A stretch of 64,000 nt of DNA from JAFAGX01 sp963759875 (GTDB lineage: Bacteria > Acidobacteriota > Terriglobia > Terriglobales > Acidobacteriaceae), in assembly GCA_963759875.1 (NCBI GenBank), contig CAVXBB010000015.1, positions 930,001 through 994,000 of the forward strand, written 5' to 3'. The translations under genes were made by a program, and so were the position numbers. Below the pieces are notes generated by a model. It did no database searches. It was not told where the DNA came from and was given only the letters and a program-made list of their open reading frames with translations. Positions 46,034 through 54,356 of the stretch are shown here, piece after piece (positions within the stretch are counted from its first letter, which is position 1; each line of letters begins with the position of its first letter).

Positions 46034-46174
46034 TCACGAATCGCCTGATGCGACAGTCAGCTGAAACATCTGCGGCCCGGGAGCGGAAGGTTGTGACGAG
46101 CCTCCTCCACAACCGCCCAGATTAAGCGTCACCGTTGCGACTACCACCGCGCGCAGCATGGTAGACGAATGCAT
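46034..46174 (-). CDS. Small lipoprotein (46 residues)
   Basis: A 46-codon frame. The N-terminal segment (MLRAVVVATVTLNLGGC) is a lipoprotein signal with a good lipobox LGGC, followed by GGGSS and a short tail ending FQLTVASGDS. GAGG lies four bases before the start codon, supporting translation. The Cys-Gly-Gly-Gly-Ser-Ser and the closing beta-strand-like tail resemble the C-terminal tails of the giant secreted proteins (ACGGGSS, then YTITVQGTA). It could be a real small gene or a detached remnant of such a tail. Confidence 0.55.
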   Translation of the reverse strand: MHSSTMLRAVVVATVTLNLGGCGGGSSQPSAPGPQMFQLTVASGDS

Positions 46175-46355
46175 ACTACCTCTTGCCGGTGAGAACAGTT
46201 CGTTCGATGAAACGGGTGAGTAGCTGGTTGCTTTTGTCAGTTCTTCTCCCCCTTGATGAAACGGGTTTGCCGCGCGTTAGCCGCAGATTGCGGCGTCATG
46301 GGCAAAATGCGCTATCCTTATGGTCAAATTGTTTTTCTAGTGCCTTCGGAAGCTT

Positions 46356-47459
46356 ATGCGAATTCATTGCAGTGCTCTTTTTGTTATTTTTTTTGCTTCG
46401 CTCGCGCTAGGGCAGATCCGCCCGGCAACCCAGTCAGAGGCACCGTCTGAAATGCCGCAGCATCATCGCCATGAGGACGACGAGCAGGCACTGCCCGCAT
46501 CCGCGGCGAACCTCCCGCCCGACAGCTCAGTGATCACCATCCAAGGCGTGTGCGAGCAAACTAAAAACGCCATGGGCAAGCAATCTACCGATCAACAAAT
46601 GCCACTAAGCGGCGGGAAAGAAGCCCCTGGGTCGCAAGATTCTGGGTGCAAGACCATCGTGACTAAGGCACAGTTTGAAAAGCTGGTGGATGCGCTGAAT
46701 CCTGAAATGACGGGCATGGTCCGACGTCAGCTCGCAGTGTCATATCCGCGCCTGCTCTTGTTTGCCGAAAAAGCGCGTGAGTTGGGTCTCGATCAGGACC
46801 CAGCGTTTGCAGAAAAGATGCGATTCGCCTCAATCCAAATCTTAGCCCAGAGCCTGAACCGCTATTTTGAAAAGCAGGGGAATACCATTTCCGACTTGGA
46901 TGTTCAAAAGTATTACAACGAAAATCCGATTAAGTTTGAGAGGGCGGAACTCATGCGCATTCTCGTGCCGAAGCAGGGACGAGGTGCGGCAAAACCCAAC
47001 TCCGGCGAGCAGTCCGATGACCTTATGCTCGCGTTAGCGCAGAAGCTGCAGGCAAGGGCTGCCGCGGGGGAAGATTTCCAGCGGCTTCAGAAGGAAGCAT
47101 TTGACGCTGCTCACATCTCCTCTGGTTCGCCCAATGTAAGCATGGGCAAGATCGCCGCTGCCCGACTTCCCGTGAGCCAGCAAAAAGTTTTTGAAATGCA
47201 ACCCGGCCAAGTTTCGGAGTTGATCATTGATGCTAGTGGATATTACATCTATAAAATGGTTTCCAAAGACGTCATTCCTCTAAGCCAAGCTACCAGGGAG
47301 ATTCGAAAGTCAATTGCCTCCGAGAGGGTGCAGGATTCGGTCGCCTCTTTAACCAAATCGCTAACGTTTGATTTAAACCCGTCGTACTTCGGAACGCCGC
47401 GTACTGAGACGCGTTCCGGTCAACAGCCGCCCAAAGCCGAGGAATTGCCAAGCAATTAG
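46356..47459 (+). CDS. Periplasmic peptidyl-prolyl isomerase (parvulin/SurA-like)
   Basis: A 367-residue exported foldase. A signal peptide (SALFVIFFASLALG) is followed by a low-complexity His/Pro/Asp-rich stretch, then a SurA-N-like helical region (KTIVTKAQFEKLVDALNP, FAEKARELGLDQDPAFAEKM, DLDVQKYYNENP). The PPIC-like rotamase domain runs from about residue 205 (AELMRILVPKQ, LQKEAFDAAHISSGSP, KVFEMQPGQVSELI, YYIYKMVSK). It probably assists folding of exported or outer-membrane proteins, which are abundant around it. Confidence 0.82.
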   Translation: MRIHCSALFVIFFASLALGQIRPATQSEAPSEMPQHHRHEDDEQALPASAANLPPDSSVITIQGVCEQTKNAMGKQSTDQQMPLSGGKEAPGSQDSGCKTIVTKAQFEKLVDALNPEMTGMVRRQLAVSYPRLLLFAEKARELGLDQDPAFAEKMRFASIQILAQSLNRYFEKQGNTISDLDVQKYYNENPIKFERAELMRILVPKQGRGAAKPNSGEQSDDLMLALAQKLQARAAAGEDFQRLQKEAFDAAHISSGSPNVSMGKIAAARLPVSQQKVFEMQPGQVSELIIDASGYYIYKMVSKDVIPLSQATREIRKSIASERVQDSVASLTKSLTFDLNPSYFGTPRTETRSGQQPPKAEELPSN

Positions 47460-47510
47460 TTGTGCGAGAACGTGTCAAGGCGCCAGTCTCGCGACATGAG
47501 CCGCGTATTG

Positions 47511-47656
47511 GCAATTTGAATGCCGCTAAAAACTGCTGCCTGAAGAATGAGGCACATGAGGTAATACCTTTGACTTAAATGTGCAGGACTTTGCAACGCG
47601 CCGTGCAGAGCTCGATTTGCATCTACAGAGTTAACGCGGCAGTTCTGGAAGTGCCG
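47511..47656 (+). repeat. Source copy of a repeated segment (copy at 49387-49517)
   Basis: This segment after the isomerase gene recurs at 49387-49517 with small gaps and substitutions; the shared anchors include AAATGAATGGC-like flanks such as GCAATTTGAATG, GAATGAGGCACATGAGG and CTACAGAGTTAACGCGGCAG. It overlaps the start of a glycosyltransferase remnant. It is not bounded by inverted repeats or a transposase. Confidence 0.85.
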
Positions 47657-47758
47657 CAGGCTGCGGATCGTTATGCCCTCAGCCACGACGATGCTCTAGG
47701 CTGCCAGATTATTTTCTTCAGCTTTTTTCTAAGCGTGCTCGGCTTGGGCCCGGAAATA
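47600..47758 (+). pseudogene. C-terminal remnant of a DPM1-like glycosyltransferase
   Basis: Reading with one-base shifts gives LRIVMPSATTM and then ALGCQIIFFSFFLSVLGLG, matching the end of the intact glycosyltransferase at 30474-31682 (LRIVMPSATAMALGCQIIF). DNA identity with that gene is visible from 47660 to 47758. The left part (47600-47659) matches only loosely. Only this tail of a second copy remains, just before the sugar dehydrogenase. Confidence 0.75.
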
Positions 47759-47819
47759 GATGTACTGTTCGCCGGCAGGTTCAGGGAGTTTGCATCGTGC
47801 CAGGAGGAAAATCACTTTC

Positions 47820-49157
47820 GTGCCATTAGCAATTAGCATTTTCGGGCTTGGCTATGTGGGATCGGTCACGGCCGCCTGTCTGGCGAGCCAAGGTCATCGC
47901 GTTCTCGGTGTGGACAGCAATCCAAGGAAAGTTCAGCTAATTGCGCAAGGCCTCCCGCCGGTAGTAGAGCCGGGACTGCAGGAGTTAATGGCTGAGCCTT
48001 GTCGTTCGTCGTGGTTACGCGCGACCGGCGATCCGCGAGAGGCAATTCTCAATACAGACGTATCCCTCATCTCCGTGGCGACGCCCAGTTTGCGAAATGG
48101 GAAACTGGACCTCAGCAACATCGACCACGTGTGCCGGCAAATCGGAGAATTGTTGCGCGTTAAAGAAACTTTTCATTGGATCGTGTTACGCAGCACTGTT
48201 CTTCCTGGTACTACGCAATCATTCGTGACACCGATTCTCGAGTCGGTCAGCGGCAAGCGGGCGGGAGTGGATTTTGGCGTTTGTTTTAACCCCGAATTTC
48301 TGCGCGAGGGCACTGCCATAGATGACTTTTATCATCCTCCATTCAGTGTCCTGGGCACGGTTGAGAATGCCAGGTGCTCGCCGTTGCAGGAGGTTTATGC
48401 CGCGCTGCCGGCTCCGGTATACGACACCGACCCTGCCACCGCAGAGATGGTGAAGTACGTCTGCAATGCGTTTCATGCTTTGAAGGTTACGTTTGCTAAC
48501 GAGGTCGGCACTCTTTGCGTCGAACTCGGTGCGGACATGCATCAGGTGACGGAAATCTTTACTTCAGACAATAAGCTCAACATTTCTCCCGCATATCTGA
48601 GGCCAGGGTTCGCTTTTGGCGGCTCGTGTCTTCCGAAAGACCTGCGCGCACTTACTTATCGTGCGAAAGAATTGGACCTGAATCTTCCAGTGCTGACTTC
48701 GATCTTGCCGAGCAACCATCAGCACATTGACCGTGCCGCGGATGAAGTGTTGCGAACGGGGAAGAAACAGATCGGAGTTTTGGGGCTTAGCTTTAAATCC
48801 GGTACCGATGACCTGCGCGAAAGTCCGATGGTACATCTGGTGAAGCGATTATTGGGCGAAGGCTGTCAGTGCCGCATCTGGGACCGGAACGTTCGCATGG
48901 GACAAGTTTTCGGTTCCAACCGGGAATTCATCGAGAACACGATTCCTCACATCGGAGCGCTTTTGCACGATGACATTGCGGCCGTGCTGCAATTTGCAGA
49001 GGTCGTTGTCCTGGGCACGAGCGCGCTCGACAAAGACGCAATCGTCGCGCAACTTCGCTCAGACCAAGTCCTCATCGATCTTGTCAGCCTCGGCAAATCA
49101 CAAGCCGGAGAGCAAGACTCCACGCCAGTTACGTTAGCTGAGCCAATCCAGGAATAA
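47820..49157 (+). CDS. algD: GDP-mannose/UDP-glucose dehydrogenase family protein, AlgD-like
   Basis: NAD-dependent nucleotide-sugar 6-dehydrogenase, 445 residues, oxidising a hexose to a uronic acid. SIFGLGYVGSVTAACLASQGH (GLGYVG at 9-14) is the cofactor motif. VVEPGLQELM, RSTVLPGTT, NPEFLREGTAIDDFYHPP, YVCNAFHALKVTFANEVG, GFAFGGSCLPKDLRALTYRA (catalytic Cys 270) and GLSFKSGTDDLRESPMV follow AlgD more closely than Ugd, so GDP-mannose is the likelier substrate. The start is a GTG at 47820, since the fold begins there; AGGAGG lies 12 bases upstream, a little far. UDP-glucose remains possible. Confidence 0.83.
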   Translation: MPLAISIFGLGYVGSVTAACLASQGHRVLGVDSNPRKVQLIAQGLPPVVEPGLQELMAEPCRSSWLRATGDPREAILNTDVSLISVATPSLRNGKLDLSNIDHVCRQIGELLRVKETFHWIVLRSTVLPGTTQSFVTPILESVSGKRAGVDFGVCFNPEFLREGTAIDDFYHPPFSVLGTVENARCSPLQEVYAALPAPVYDTDPATAEMVKYVCNAFHALKVTFANEVGTLCVELGADMHQVTEIFTSDNKLNISPAYLRPGFAFGGSCLPKDLRALTYRAKELDLNLPVLTSILPSNHQHIDRAADEVLRTGKKQIGVLGLSFKSGTDDLRESPMVHLVKRLLGEGCQCRIWDRNVRMGQVFGSNREFIENTIPHIGALLHDDIAAVLQFAEVVVLGTSALDKDAIVAQLRSDQVLIDLVSLGKSQAGEQDSTPVTLAEPIQE

Positions 49158-49197
49158 AGCACCGACCTACCCCCACGCGCGCTCCGCCGCTATCACC

Positions 49198-49517
49198 TTT
49201 GAGATCCACCGAGAACGGAAAAATGTCGAAATTGGCTACGGATGCGGATTCAATGAGGCCACGCGCGATCTCTCCCGCGCACATCACGAGGATATTCAGT
49301 TGGCCAAAATGCCGCTCGACTTCAGTTTTGAGGGATTGCAGTTCGGCGTCGTTGCTTAGGTCAGTGGCGAGCACCACGGCCTGGGGGCAATTTGAATGCT
49401 GCTAAAAACTGCCTCAAGAATGAGGCACATGAGGTAATGCCTTTGACTTAAATGTATCGCGCCGTGCCCAGCTCAATTTGCATCTACAGAGTTAACGCGG
49501 CAGTTTGGGAAGTGCCG
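49198..49517. repeat. Mosaic of three collinear duplicated pieces
   Basis: Three adjoining pieces copy upstream sequence in the same order and orientation. Bases 49198-49223 equal 43300-43325 (inside the PEP-CTERM gene, 26 of 26). Bases 49224-49386 match 44348-44510 (inside the first SDR, 163 bases with few substitutions). Bases 49387-49517 match 47511-47656. Junctions show only one or two bases of microhomology. It looks like a duplicated 43.3-47.7 kb block reduced by internal deletions. Confidence 0.85.
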
Positions 49518-50003
49518 TATAGTAGTTACACACGGGGACCCAAAATGCAGTCACATGACAGGCTAGAGACTAAAGTCTCTAAGCGATTGAGTGTAGTAGA
49601 GCGGAAAGTTAGGAGAATTGTTTATCTTGCGGCTTCGTTTTCTTCCGTTGTATCATACAGATCCTGCGTTCGGGGTGATTGCAGAATCTGATCTTTGCTC
49701 CTCAGGTTTCTTAAGACAACGCGATCGATGAAAGTTGAAACGGATGGTTAGTAAAGGTCGTAAGTAGTCAGAAGTAAGGTTTCTCTGTACCAGGCAAGGC
49801 AGCCGCCCCAACCCCTCCCCCGGCTTAGCTGCTGTTTGTGCATTCCTCCGGCGTATGCGAAACGGAGAATTGCTTCTGGATCTCACGTAAACAGCGCCTC
49901 TTGGTCGTCGGGTTTGAATACCCCCGACTTAGGTCTCGGAATTGCAAGCATCGCAGTTTGAAGTTCGTAGTTATCCGAAGTTAGAGCCGGAAAGCAGAGT
50001 GCA
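49518..50003 (+). promoter_or_regulatory. Intergenic region with an 18-base palindrome
   Basis: About 490 bases before the FlaA1-type gene. An inverted repeat with eight-base arms (TAGAGACT / AGTCTCTA, 49564-49581, two-base centre) could be an operator. TTGCGG at 49629 with TATCAT 18 bases later is a weak promoter candidate about 340 bases from the gene. No coding frame is supported. Confidence 0.35.
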
Positions 50004-51974
50004 ATGTCGACTATGTCACTAGTTTCCAGTGTCAAGAAACAGGTTTACAAAGACATTTCGAGCAATCCTCTCCTCAAATATCGAGCTGTGATCATCGTGC
50101 TGTCCCAGACGGTACTGATTTCCATGAGCTATTACTACAGCTTCGTGCTTCGGCTCGACACTGGCTTTGACACCTCTGCACACTCGCTTTTCTGGCACAC
50201 GCTTCCTTGGGTTATCGCAATCAAGTTGATCGTATTCTACCAAGTCGGCCTATTGCGCGGTTGGTGGCGGTACGTCGGTATGAGCGATCTGCTCGATATT
50301 GCTTCCGCATCGTTTGTCTCAGCGCTCGTCCTGTATGGCACGTTCGTGTTTGTAATGGCTATACGAGGGTATCCACGATCGATTGTTCCCATTGACATGT
50401 TATTGAGCATTATCCTCGTGGGAGGCGCGCGATTCAGCGTGCGCGCTTATACCGAACGCGCGAAAACCGACGACAACCAGCAGAAAGTTCTGATTATCGG
50501 CGCTGGCCGTGCGGGCAGCGCAATTGCGCACGAACTGAAGATCAATCCTGAGCTCGGATATTATCCGCTCGGATTTGTGGACGATGATCCCAGCAAATTA
50601 GCGATCAGGATTAACGGAGTCAAGGTTCTTGGCAACACCGATGCCCTAGGTGATCTGATCAAGAAGCACCAGATCGAATGCGTGCTAATTGCGATCCCAT
50701 CCGCCAACGGGCACGAGGTTCAGCACATTATCGACAGGTGCCGCGAGTCGAAGGTGGATTTCAAGATTCTTCCCTCCATGGGCGAACGGCTCAATCCTTC
50801 TGCGTCGGTCAAGCAGTTCAGAAAACTGCGAGTAGAGGATCTGCTCACCCGTAAACCGGTCGAACTTGATCTCGGCAAAATCCGCGAGGAAGTCCAGGAC
50901 AAGGTCCTGCTAATTACCGGGGCAGGAGGTTCAATTGGTTCAGAGTTGGCCCGGCAGATCGCCAGCTTTGAGCCGCGACGACTGGTGCTCTTCGAAAGAT
51001 CCGAGAACGATCTGTTTCGCATCGGTATGGAGCTTTCTTCCAAGTTCCCGACTCTGGACTTTGTGCCATTCGTCGGAGATATCCTCGATGTGACCGCCTT
51101 AAGGGAGGTTTTTTCTCTTCACCAGCCCACATCCGTATTCCATGCGGCTGCTTATAAGCATGTACCAATGATGGAGAAAAATTGCTTCCAGGCAGTGACC
51201 AACAACATTTTCGGCACCTACAACGTCGCCCTCGTTGCGAAGCAGTTTCACGCAGACAATTTCGTCCTGATTTCGTCGGATAAGGCCGTGAACCCAACCA
51301 ATATCATGGGAGCGACTAAGCGCGCAGCCGAGTTGATTACGCTCTCTCTGCAAATTAACAAAACCCGCTTTATCGCGGTCCGCTTCGGTAATGTCCTTGG
51401 CAGCAGTGGAAGCGTTTCCCCGATCTTTGAAAATCAGATTGCCAACGGTGGTCCGGTGACGGTTTCGCATCCGGAAGCGAAGCGCTACTTCATGACCATC
51501 GCGGAAGCCGTCGGTCTGGTGCTTCAGGCTTCCACCATGGGAAAGGGCGGAGAAATCTTCGTTCTTAATATGGGCGAGCCCGTCAAAATTGTTGACCTGG
51601 CGCGTCGCATGATCACTCTTTCGGGCTTGGAACCCGATAAGGACGTAAAGGTCCAATTCACCGGCTTACGTCCCGGCGAGAAACTGTTTGAGGAAATCCG
51701 CCTTGAGGGTGAAGGGATCAACCCCACGACCCATGATCAGATCTGGGTCTTCGCGGGAGGCCAACCTAGTTTTGCGCAAGTCCGCAACTGGCTTGATGAT
51801 CTTTCTACCTTGGTCGAAGCCCGAAATGCCCACGGCCTAATCTCTAAGCTGGTTTCTATAGTTCCCGAGTATCATCCCAGCGAAGAGATCAAGGCTCTCT
51901 GCGAGATGGATCGTCACGATCAGTTCGTGCTCTACAAACGTGCGCGCGCCACCCTCGAAGCCCACACCGCGTAA
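50004..51974 (+). CDS. FlaA1/CapD-type nucleotide-sugar 4,6-dehydratase, membrane bound
   Basis: A 656-residue protein of the long FlaA1/WbpM class. About four N-terminal helices (VIIVLSQTVLISMSYYYSF and others) anchor it. A first Rossmann domain (GAGRAGS from residue 166) is followed by the catalytic SDR domain with GAGGSIGS from 306. HAAAYKHVPMMEKN, SSDKAVNPTNIMGATKR and RFGNVLGSSGSV are hallmark motifs of this class, in which Met replaces the usual catalytic Tyr. It would dehydrate a UDP-HexNAc to a 4-keto-6-deoxy sugar for the repeat unit. It stands alone between repeat-rich DNA and a transporter operon. Confidence 0.9.
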   Translation: MSTMSLVSSVKKQVYKDISSNPLLKYRAVIIVLSQTVLISMSYYYSFVLRLDTGFDTSAHSLFWHTLPWVIAIKLIVFYQVGLLRGWWRYVGMSDLLDIASASFVSALVLYGTFVFVMAIRGYPRSIVPIDMLLSIILVGGARFSVRAYTERAKTDDNQQKVLIIGAGRAGSAIAHELKINPELGYYPLGFVDDDPSKLAIRINGVKVLGNTDALGDLIKKHQIECVLIAIPSANGHEVQHIIDRCRESKVDFKILPSMGERLNPSASVKQFRKLRVEDLLTRKPVELDLGKIREEVQDKVLLITGAGGSIGSELARQIASFEPRRLVLFERSENDLFRIGMELSSKFPTLDFVPFVGDILDVTALREVFSLHQPTSVFHAAAYKHVPMMEKNCFQAVTNNIFGTYNVALVAKQFHADNFVLISSDKAVNPTNIMGATKRAAELITLSLQINKTRFIAVRFGNVLGSSGSVSPIFENQIANGGPVTVSHPEAKRYFMTIAEAVGLVLQASTMGKGGEIFVLNMGEPVKIVDLARRMITLSGLEPDKDVKVQFTGLRPGEKLFEEIRLEGEGINPTTHDQIWVFAGGQPSFAQVRNWLDDLSTLVEARNAHGLISKLVSIVPEYHPSEEIKALCEMDRHDQFVLYKRARATLEAHTA

Positions 51975-52376
51975 CTCTCATATGTCGCGCACATGCTCTT
52001 TGCTTAAGCGCCCTTGAGCAATTCTCATGCTTGCGCTTCGAGCACGATACCGCGTGGACACACATCGTTCTGGCTAACGGCGTTCCTATGCAATCGTTCT
52101 TTTCTCTGCGATCTCCATGATGGGTGCCGTGTTTTGCAAGTCATCGATGCGGCGGAACGTTCTGCAGCAACTGGCCAAAAGTGCCGTTTGGAAGTGTTCA
52201 ACGAACTTGCCTCACTGTGGTAAGGATTGCAGCGGATTGCCAAAGCATGCGCAAAATCATTGCTCATCCAGTTCTCGTTCACAATCCCGCGCCTCTTTCT
52301 ATTTAGTTAATAGAAAAATTGAACATGAAAAAGTCCAAACTTTAATTGTTCATGCCTATTTTGTTAATAAAGCCTA
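51975..52376 (+). promoter_or_regulatory. Intergenic region with operator-like palindrome
   Basis: The last 90 bases before the ABC operon are conspicuously AT-rich. They contain an inverted repeat with TGAACA (52320-52325) and TGTTCA (52347-52352) flanking an inner hairpin AAAGT-CCAA-ACTTT (52330-52343). They also hold two GTTAATA boxes (52306-52312 and 52363-52369). Bases 51975-52290 contain no supported gene. Confidence 0.5.
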
Positions 52377-52406
52377 TTGACGAACTAGAGTTTTGTGGCA
52401 TAATGT
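52377..52406 (+). promoter_or_regulatory. Candidate sigma-70-type promoter of the ABC operon
   Basis: TTGACG (52377-52382) and TAATGT (52401-52406) are separated by 18 bases, with transcription expected about 15 bases before the ATG at 52429. It lies directly downstream of the operator-like palindrome and a GTTAATA box. Confidence 0.55.
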
Positions 52407-52428
52407 GCGGTCGTCGTGAGCAAGCAAC

Positions 52429-53448
52429 ATGAATAGCACTCTTATCTTTATCGCGGTGCTGACCTTACTCCTGGGCTCGAATCGGACATTGGCAGAGACC
52501 GTCGTCCGCCTCCGTGTGGGGGCGTATCCCAACATCACTCATTCGCAGGCCATGGTTGGTAAAGCCAACGCATGGTTCGCTAAGGCGCTTGGCTCCAATG
52601 TCAAGATCGAGTGGACAACCTTTAATGCTGGGCCGGCCGCGATCGAGGCACTTTTTGCGGATGCGATTGACATGACGTACATAGGTCCGAATCCCTCTAT
52701 CACCGGCTACGTCCGCTCCAACGGCGAAGCACTTCGCATAATCGCCGGGGCGACCAGCGGCGGAGCAGCATTAGTCGTGCGCAATGGCTCTGGCATTGAG
52801 AAGCCCGAGGACTTTCACGGTAAGAAAGTAGCCACCCCCCAATTGGGCAACACGCAGGATGTGGCCCTGCGCGCGTGGCTCAAGGACCATGGGTTAAGGA
52901 CGATCGATAAAGGCGGAGATGTGCAAGTGATGCCCATGGCCAATCCGGATCAGCTGACGTTGTTTCTGAAGAACTCGCTGGATGCGGCGTGGGCTCCGGA
53001 GCCCTGGGCGACTCGTCTCATCCACGAGGGTAACGGCCGTTTGTTTCTGGACGAGCGTAGTTTGTGGCCGAATGGTCAGTTCATTACGTGCCAGCTGATC
53101 GTCGCAACAAAATTCCTGCATGACAATCCGGAACTTATTAAGAATTGGCTGCGCGCTCACCTCGAACTGACTGATTGGATCAATGGTCATTTGCCGGAGG
53201 CCAAGAAGATTGTGAATCAGCAGATTCAGAAAGAAACCGGCAAAGCCCTTGCGGATGTGGTGCTCGACGAAGCCTTTACCCGCCTGCAAGTGACGTATGA
53301 TCCGCTCTCTTCTTCGCTGATGAGCGCGGCGCATGCGGCCTTTGAAGCAGGGTTCATGGGAAAACAAATGCCGGACCTCAAGCGCATGTACGATCTGACG
53401 ATTCTGAACCAGGTTTTGGCCGAGAAGGGAAGGAAGCCCATATCATGA
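52429..53448 (+). CDS. ABC transporter substrate-binding protein (SsuA/NMT1-like)
   Basis: Periplasmic solute-binding protein, 339 residues. A signal peptide (LIFIAVLTLLLGSNRTLA) is followed by LRVGAYPNITHSQAMVG, AIEALFADAIDMTYIGPNPSITGY, GIEKPEDFHGKKVATPQLGNTQDVAL and DAAWAPEPWATRLI, all typical of the sulfonate/nitrate/thiamine-precursor binding family (NMT1/SsuA). The ligand cannot be told from sequence. The ATGA overlap with the ATPase gene and a third coupled gene make this a complete importer with the porin downstream. Confidence 0.88.
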   Translation: MNSTLIFIAVLTLLLGSNRTLAETVVRLRVGAYPNITHSQAMVGKANAWFAKALGSNVKIEWTTFNAGPAAIEALFADAIDMTYIGPNPSITGYVRSNGEALRIIAGATSGGAALVVRNGSGIEKPEDFHGKKVATPQLGNTQDVALRAWLKDHGLRTIDKGGDVQVMPMANPDQLTLFLKNSLDAAWAPEPWATRLIHEGNGRLFLDERSLWPNGQFITCQLIVATKFLHDNPELIKNWLRAHLELTDWINGHLPEAKKIVNQQIQKETGKALADVVLDEAFTRLQVTYDPLSSSLMSAAHAAFEAGFMGKQMPDLKRMYDLTILNQVLAEKGRKPIS

Positions 53449-54356
53449 CTCCGAATCCCGCCACTCAAGCCCGTTCCACCACTGAGCATAGGAGCCCTGT
53501 ACGCGCGGCGAGCCGGTTGAAACCGATCATCTTTCCGCGTTACGACGCTGACTCAGACGCTATTCCGAAGGTAACGCTCAGTGGTGTTTCTCTCAGTTAC
53601 CGAGCCAATGACGGATCACGTTTAGTGGCTTTGGATGACATTAACTTGAAAGTGAGGTCAGGAGAATTTCTTTGCATTGTTGGTCCATCCGGTTGCGGCA
53701 AATCGACGCTCCTCCACTTGATTGCGGGCCTGCACTCGGCAACTTCGGGCAAGGTATTGGTGGATGAAAAGCCGGTTGCCGGCCCGGATACCGACCGCAT
53801 TCTCATATTCCAGGAACTTGGATTGTTTCCGTGGTTAACCGTCGCGCAGAACGTCGACTTTGGCATGAAGATGAAAGGCATTTCCAAGGCCGAGCGCCGG
53901 GAGAAAATCCAGCACTACCTTCGTCTGGTGCATCTCTCACAGTTCAAAGACAGCTACACGCATCAACTTTCCGGTGGAATGAGGCAACGTGTCGCCCTCG
54001 CTCGGGCACTGGCCTCTGAACCGGACGTATTGTTGATGGACGAGCCCTTCGCAGCTTTGGACGCGCAAACCCGCGATATTCTGCATGACGAACTGGAGCG
54101 AATCTGGGCGGAAACCGGACGAACGATTATCTTCGTTACCCACAATGTGCGCGAGGCTGTCAGGCTGGGCGACCGCGTGGCATTACTTACTTTCCGGCCT
54201 GGACGCGTTAAACGGCAATTTGCGATTGACCTCGACCGCCCGCGACATCTCGAAGACGTGGAGGTTGCGCGAACCGCGCGTGAGATCCTCGATGACTTGC
54301 GGGAGGAGATTAATAAATCTTTGGAGGAGCAGTACGGCCATGAAGCGGTTCGCTAA
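53445..54356 (+). CDS. ABC transporter ATPase (SsuB/TauB-like)
   Basis: Nucleotide-binding subunit, 303 residues. Walker A GPSGCGKST at 80-88, signature LSGGMRQR at 175-182, Walker B VLLMDEPFAALD, and the switch His in IIFVTHNVREA are all present, so it should be active. An N-terminal extension of about 40 residues precedes the domain. The start codon overlaps the binding-protein stop (ATGA), and its stop lies inside the permease gene. SsuB/TauB-type ATPases pair with sulfonate, taurine or nitrate importers. Confidence 0.92.
   Translation: MTPNPATQARSTTEHRSPVRAASRLKPIIFPRYDADSDAIPKVTLSGVSLSYRANDGSRLVALDDINLKVRSGEFLCIVGPSGCGKSTLLHLIAGLHSATSGKVLVDEKPVAGPDTDRILIFQELGLFPWLTVAQNVDFGMKMKGISKAERREKIQHYLRLVHLSQFKDSYTHQLSGGMRQRVALARALASEPDVLLMDEPFAALDAQTRDILHDELERIWAETGRTIIFVTHNVREAVRLGDRVALLTFRPGRVKRQFAIDLDRPRHLEDVEVARTAREILDDLREEINKSLEEQYGHEAVR

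Noticed and set aside
50019..50243. Minus-strand frame next to the FlaA1-type start
   Set aside because: No homology; antisense shadow of the membrane-helix region.
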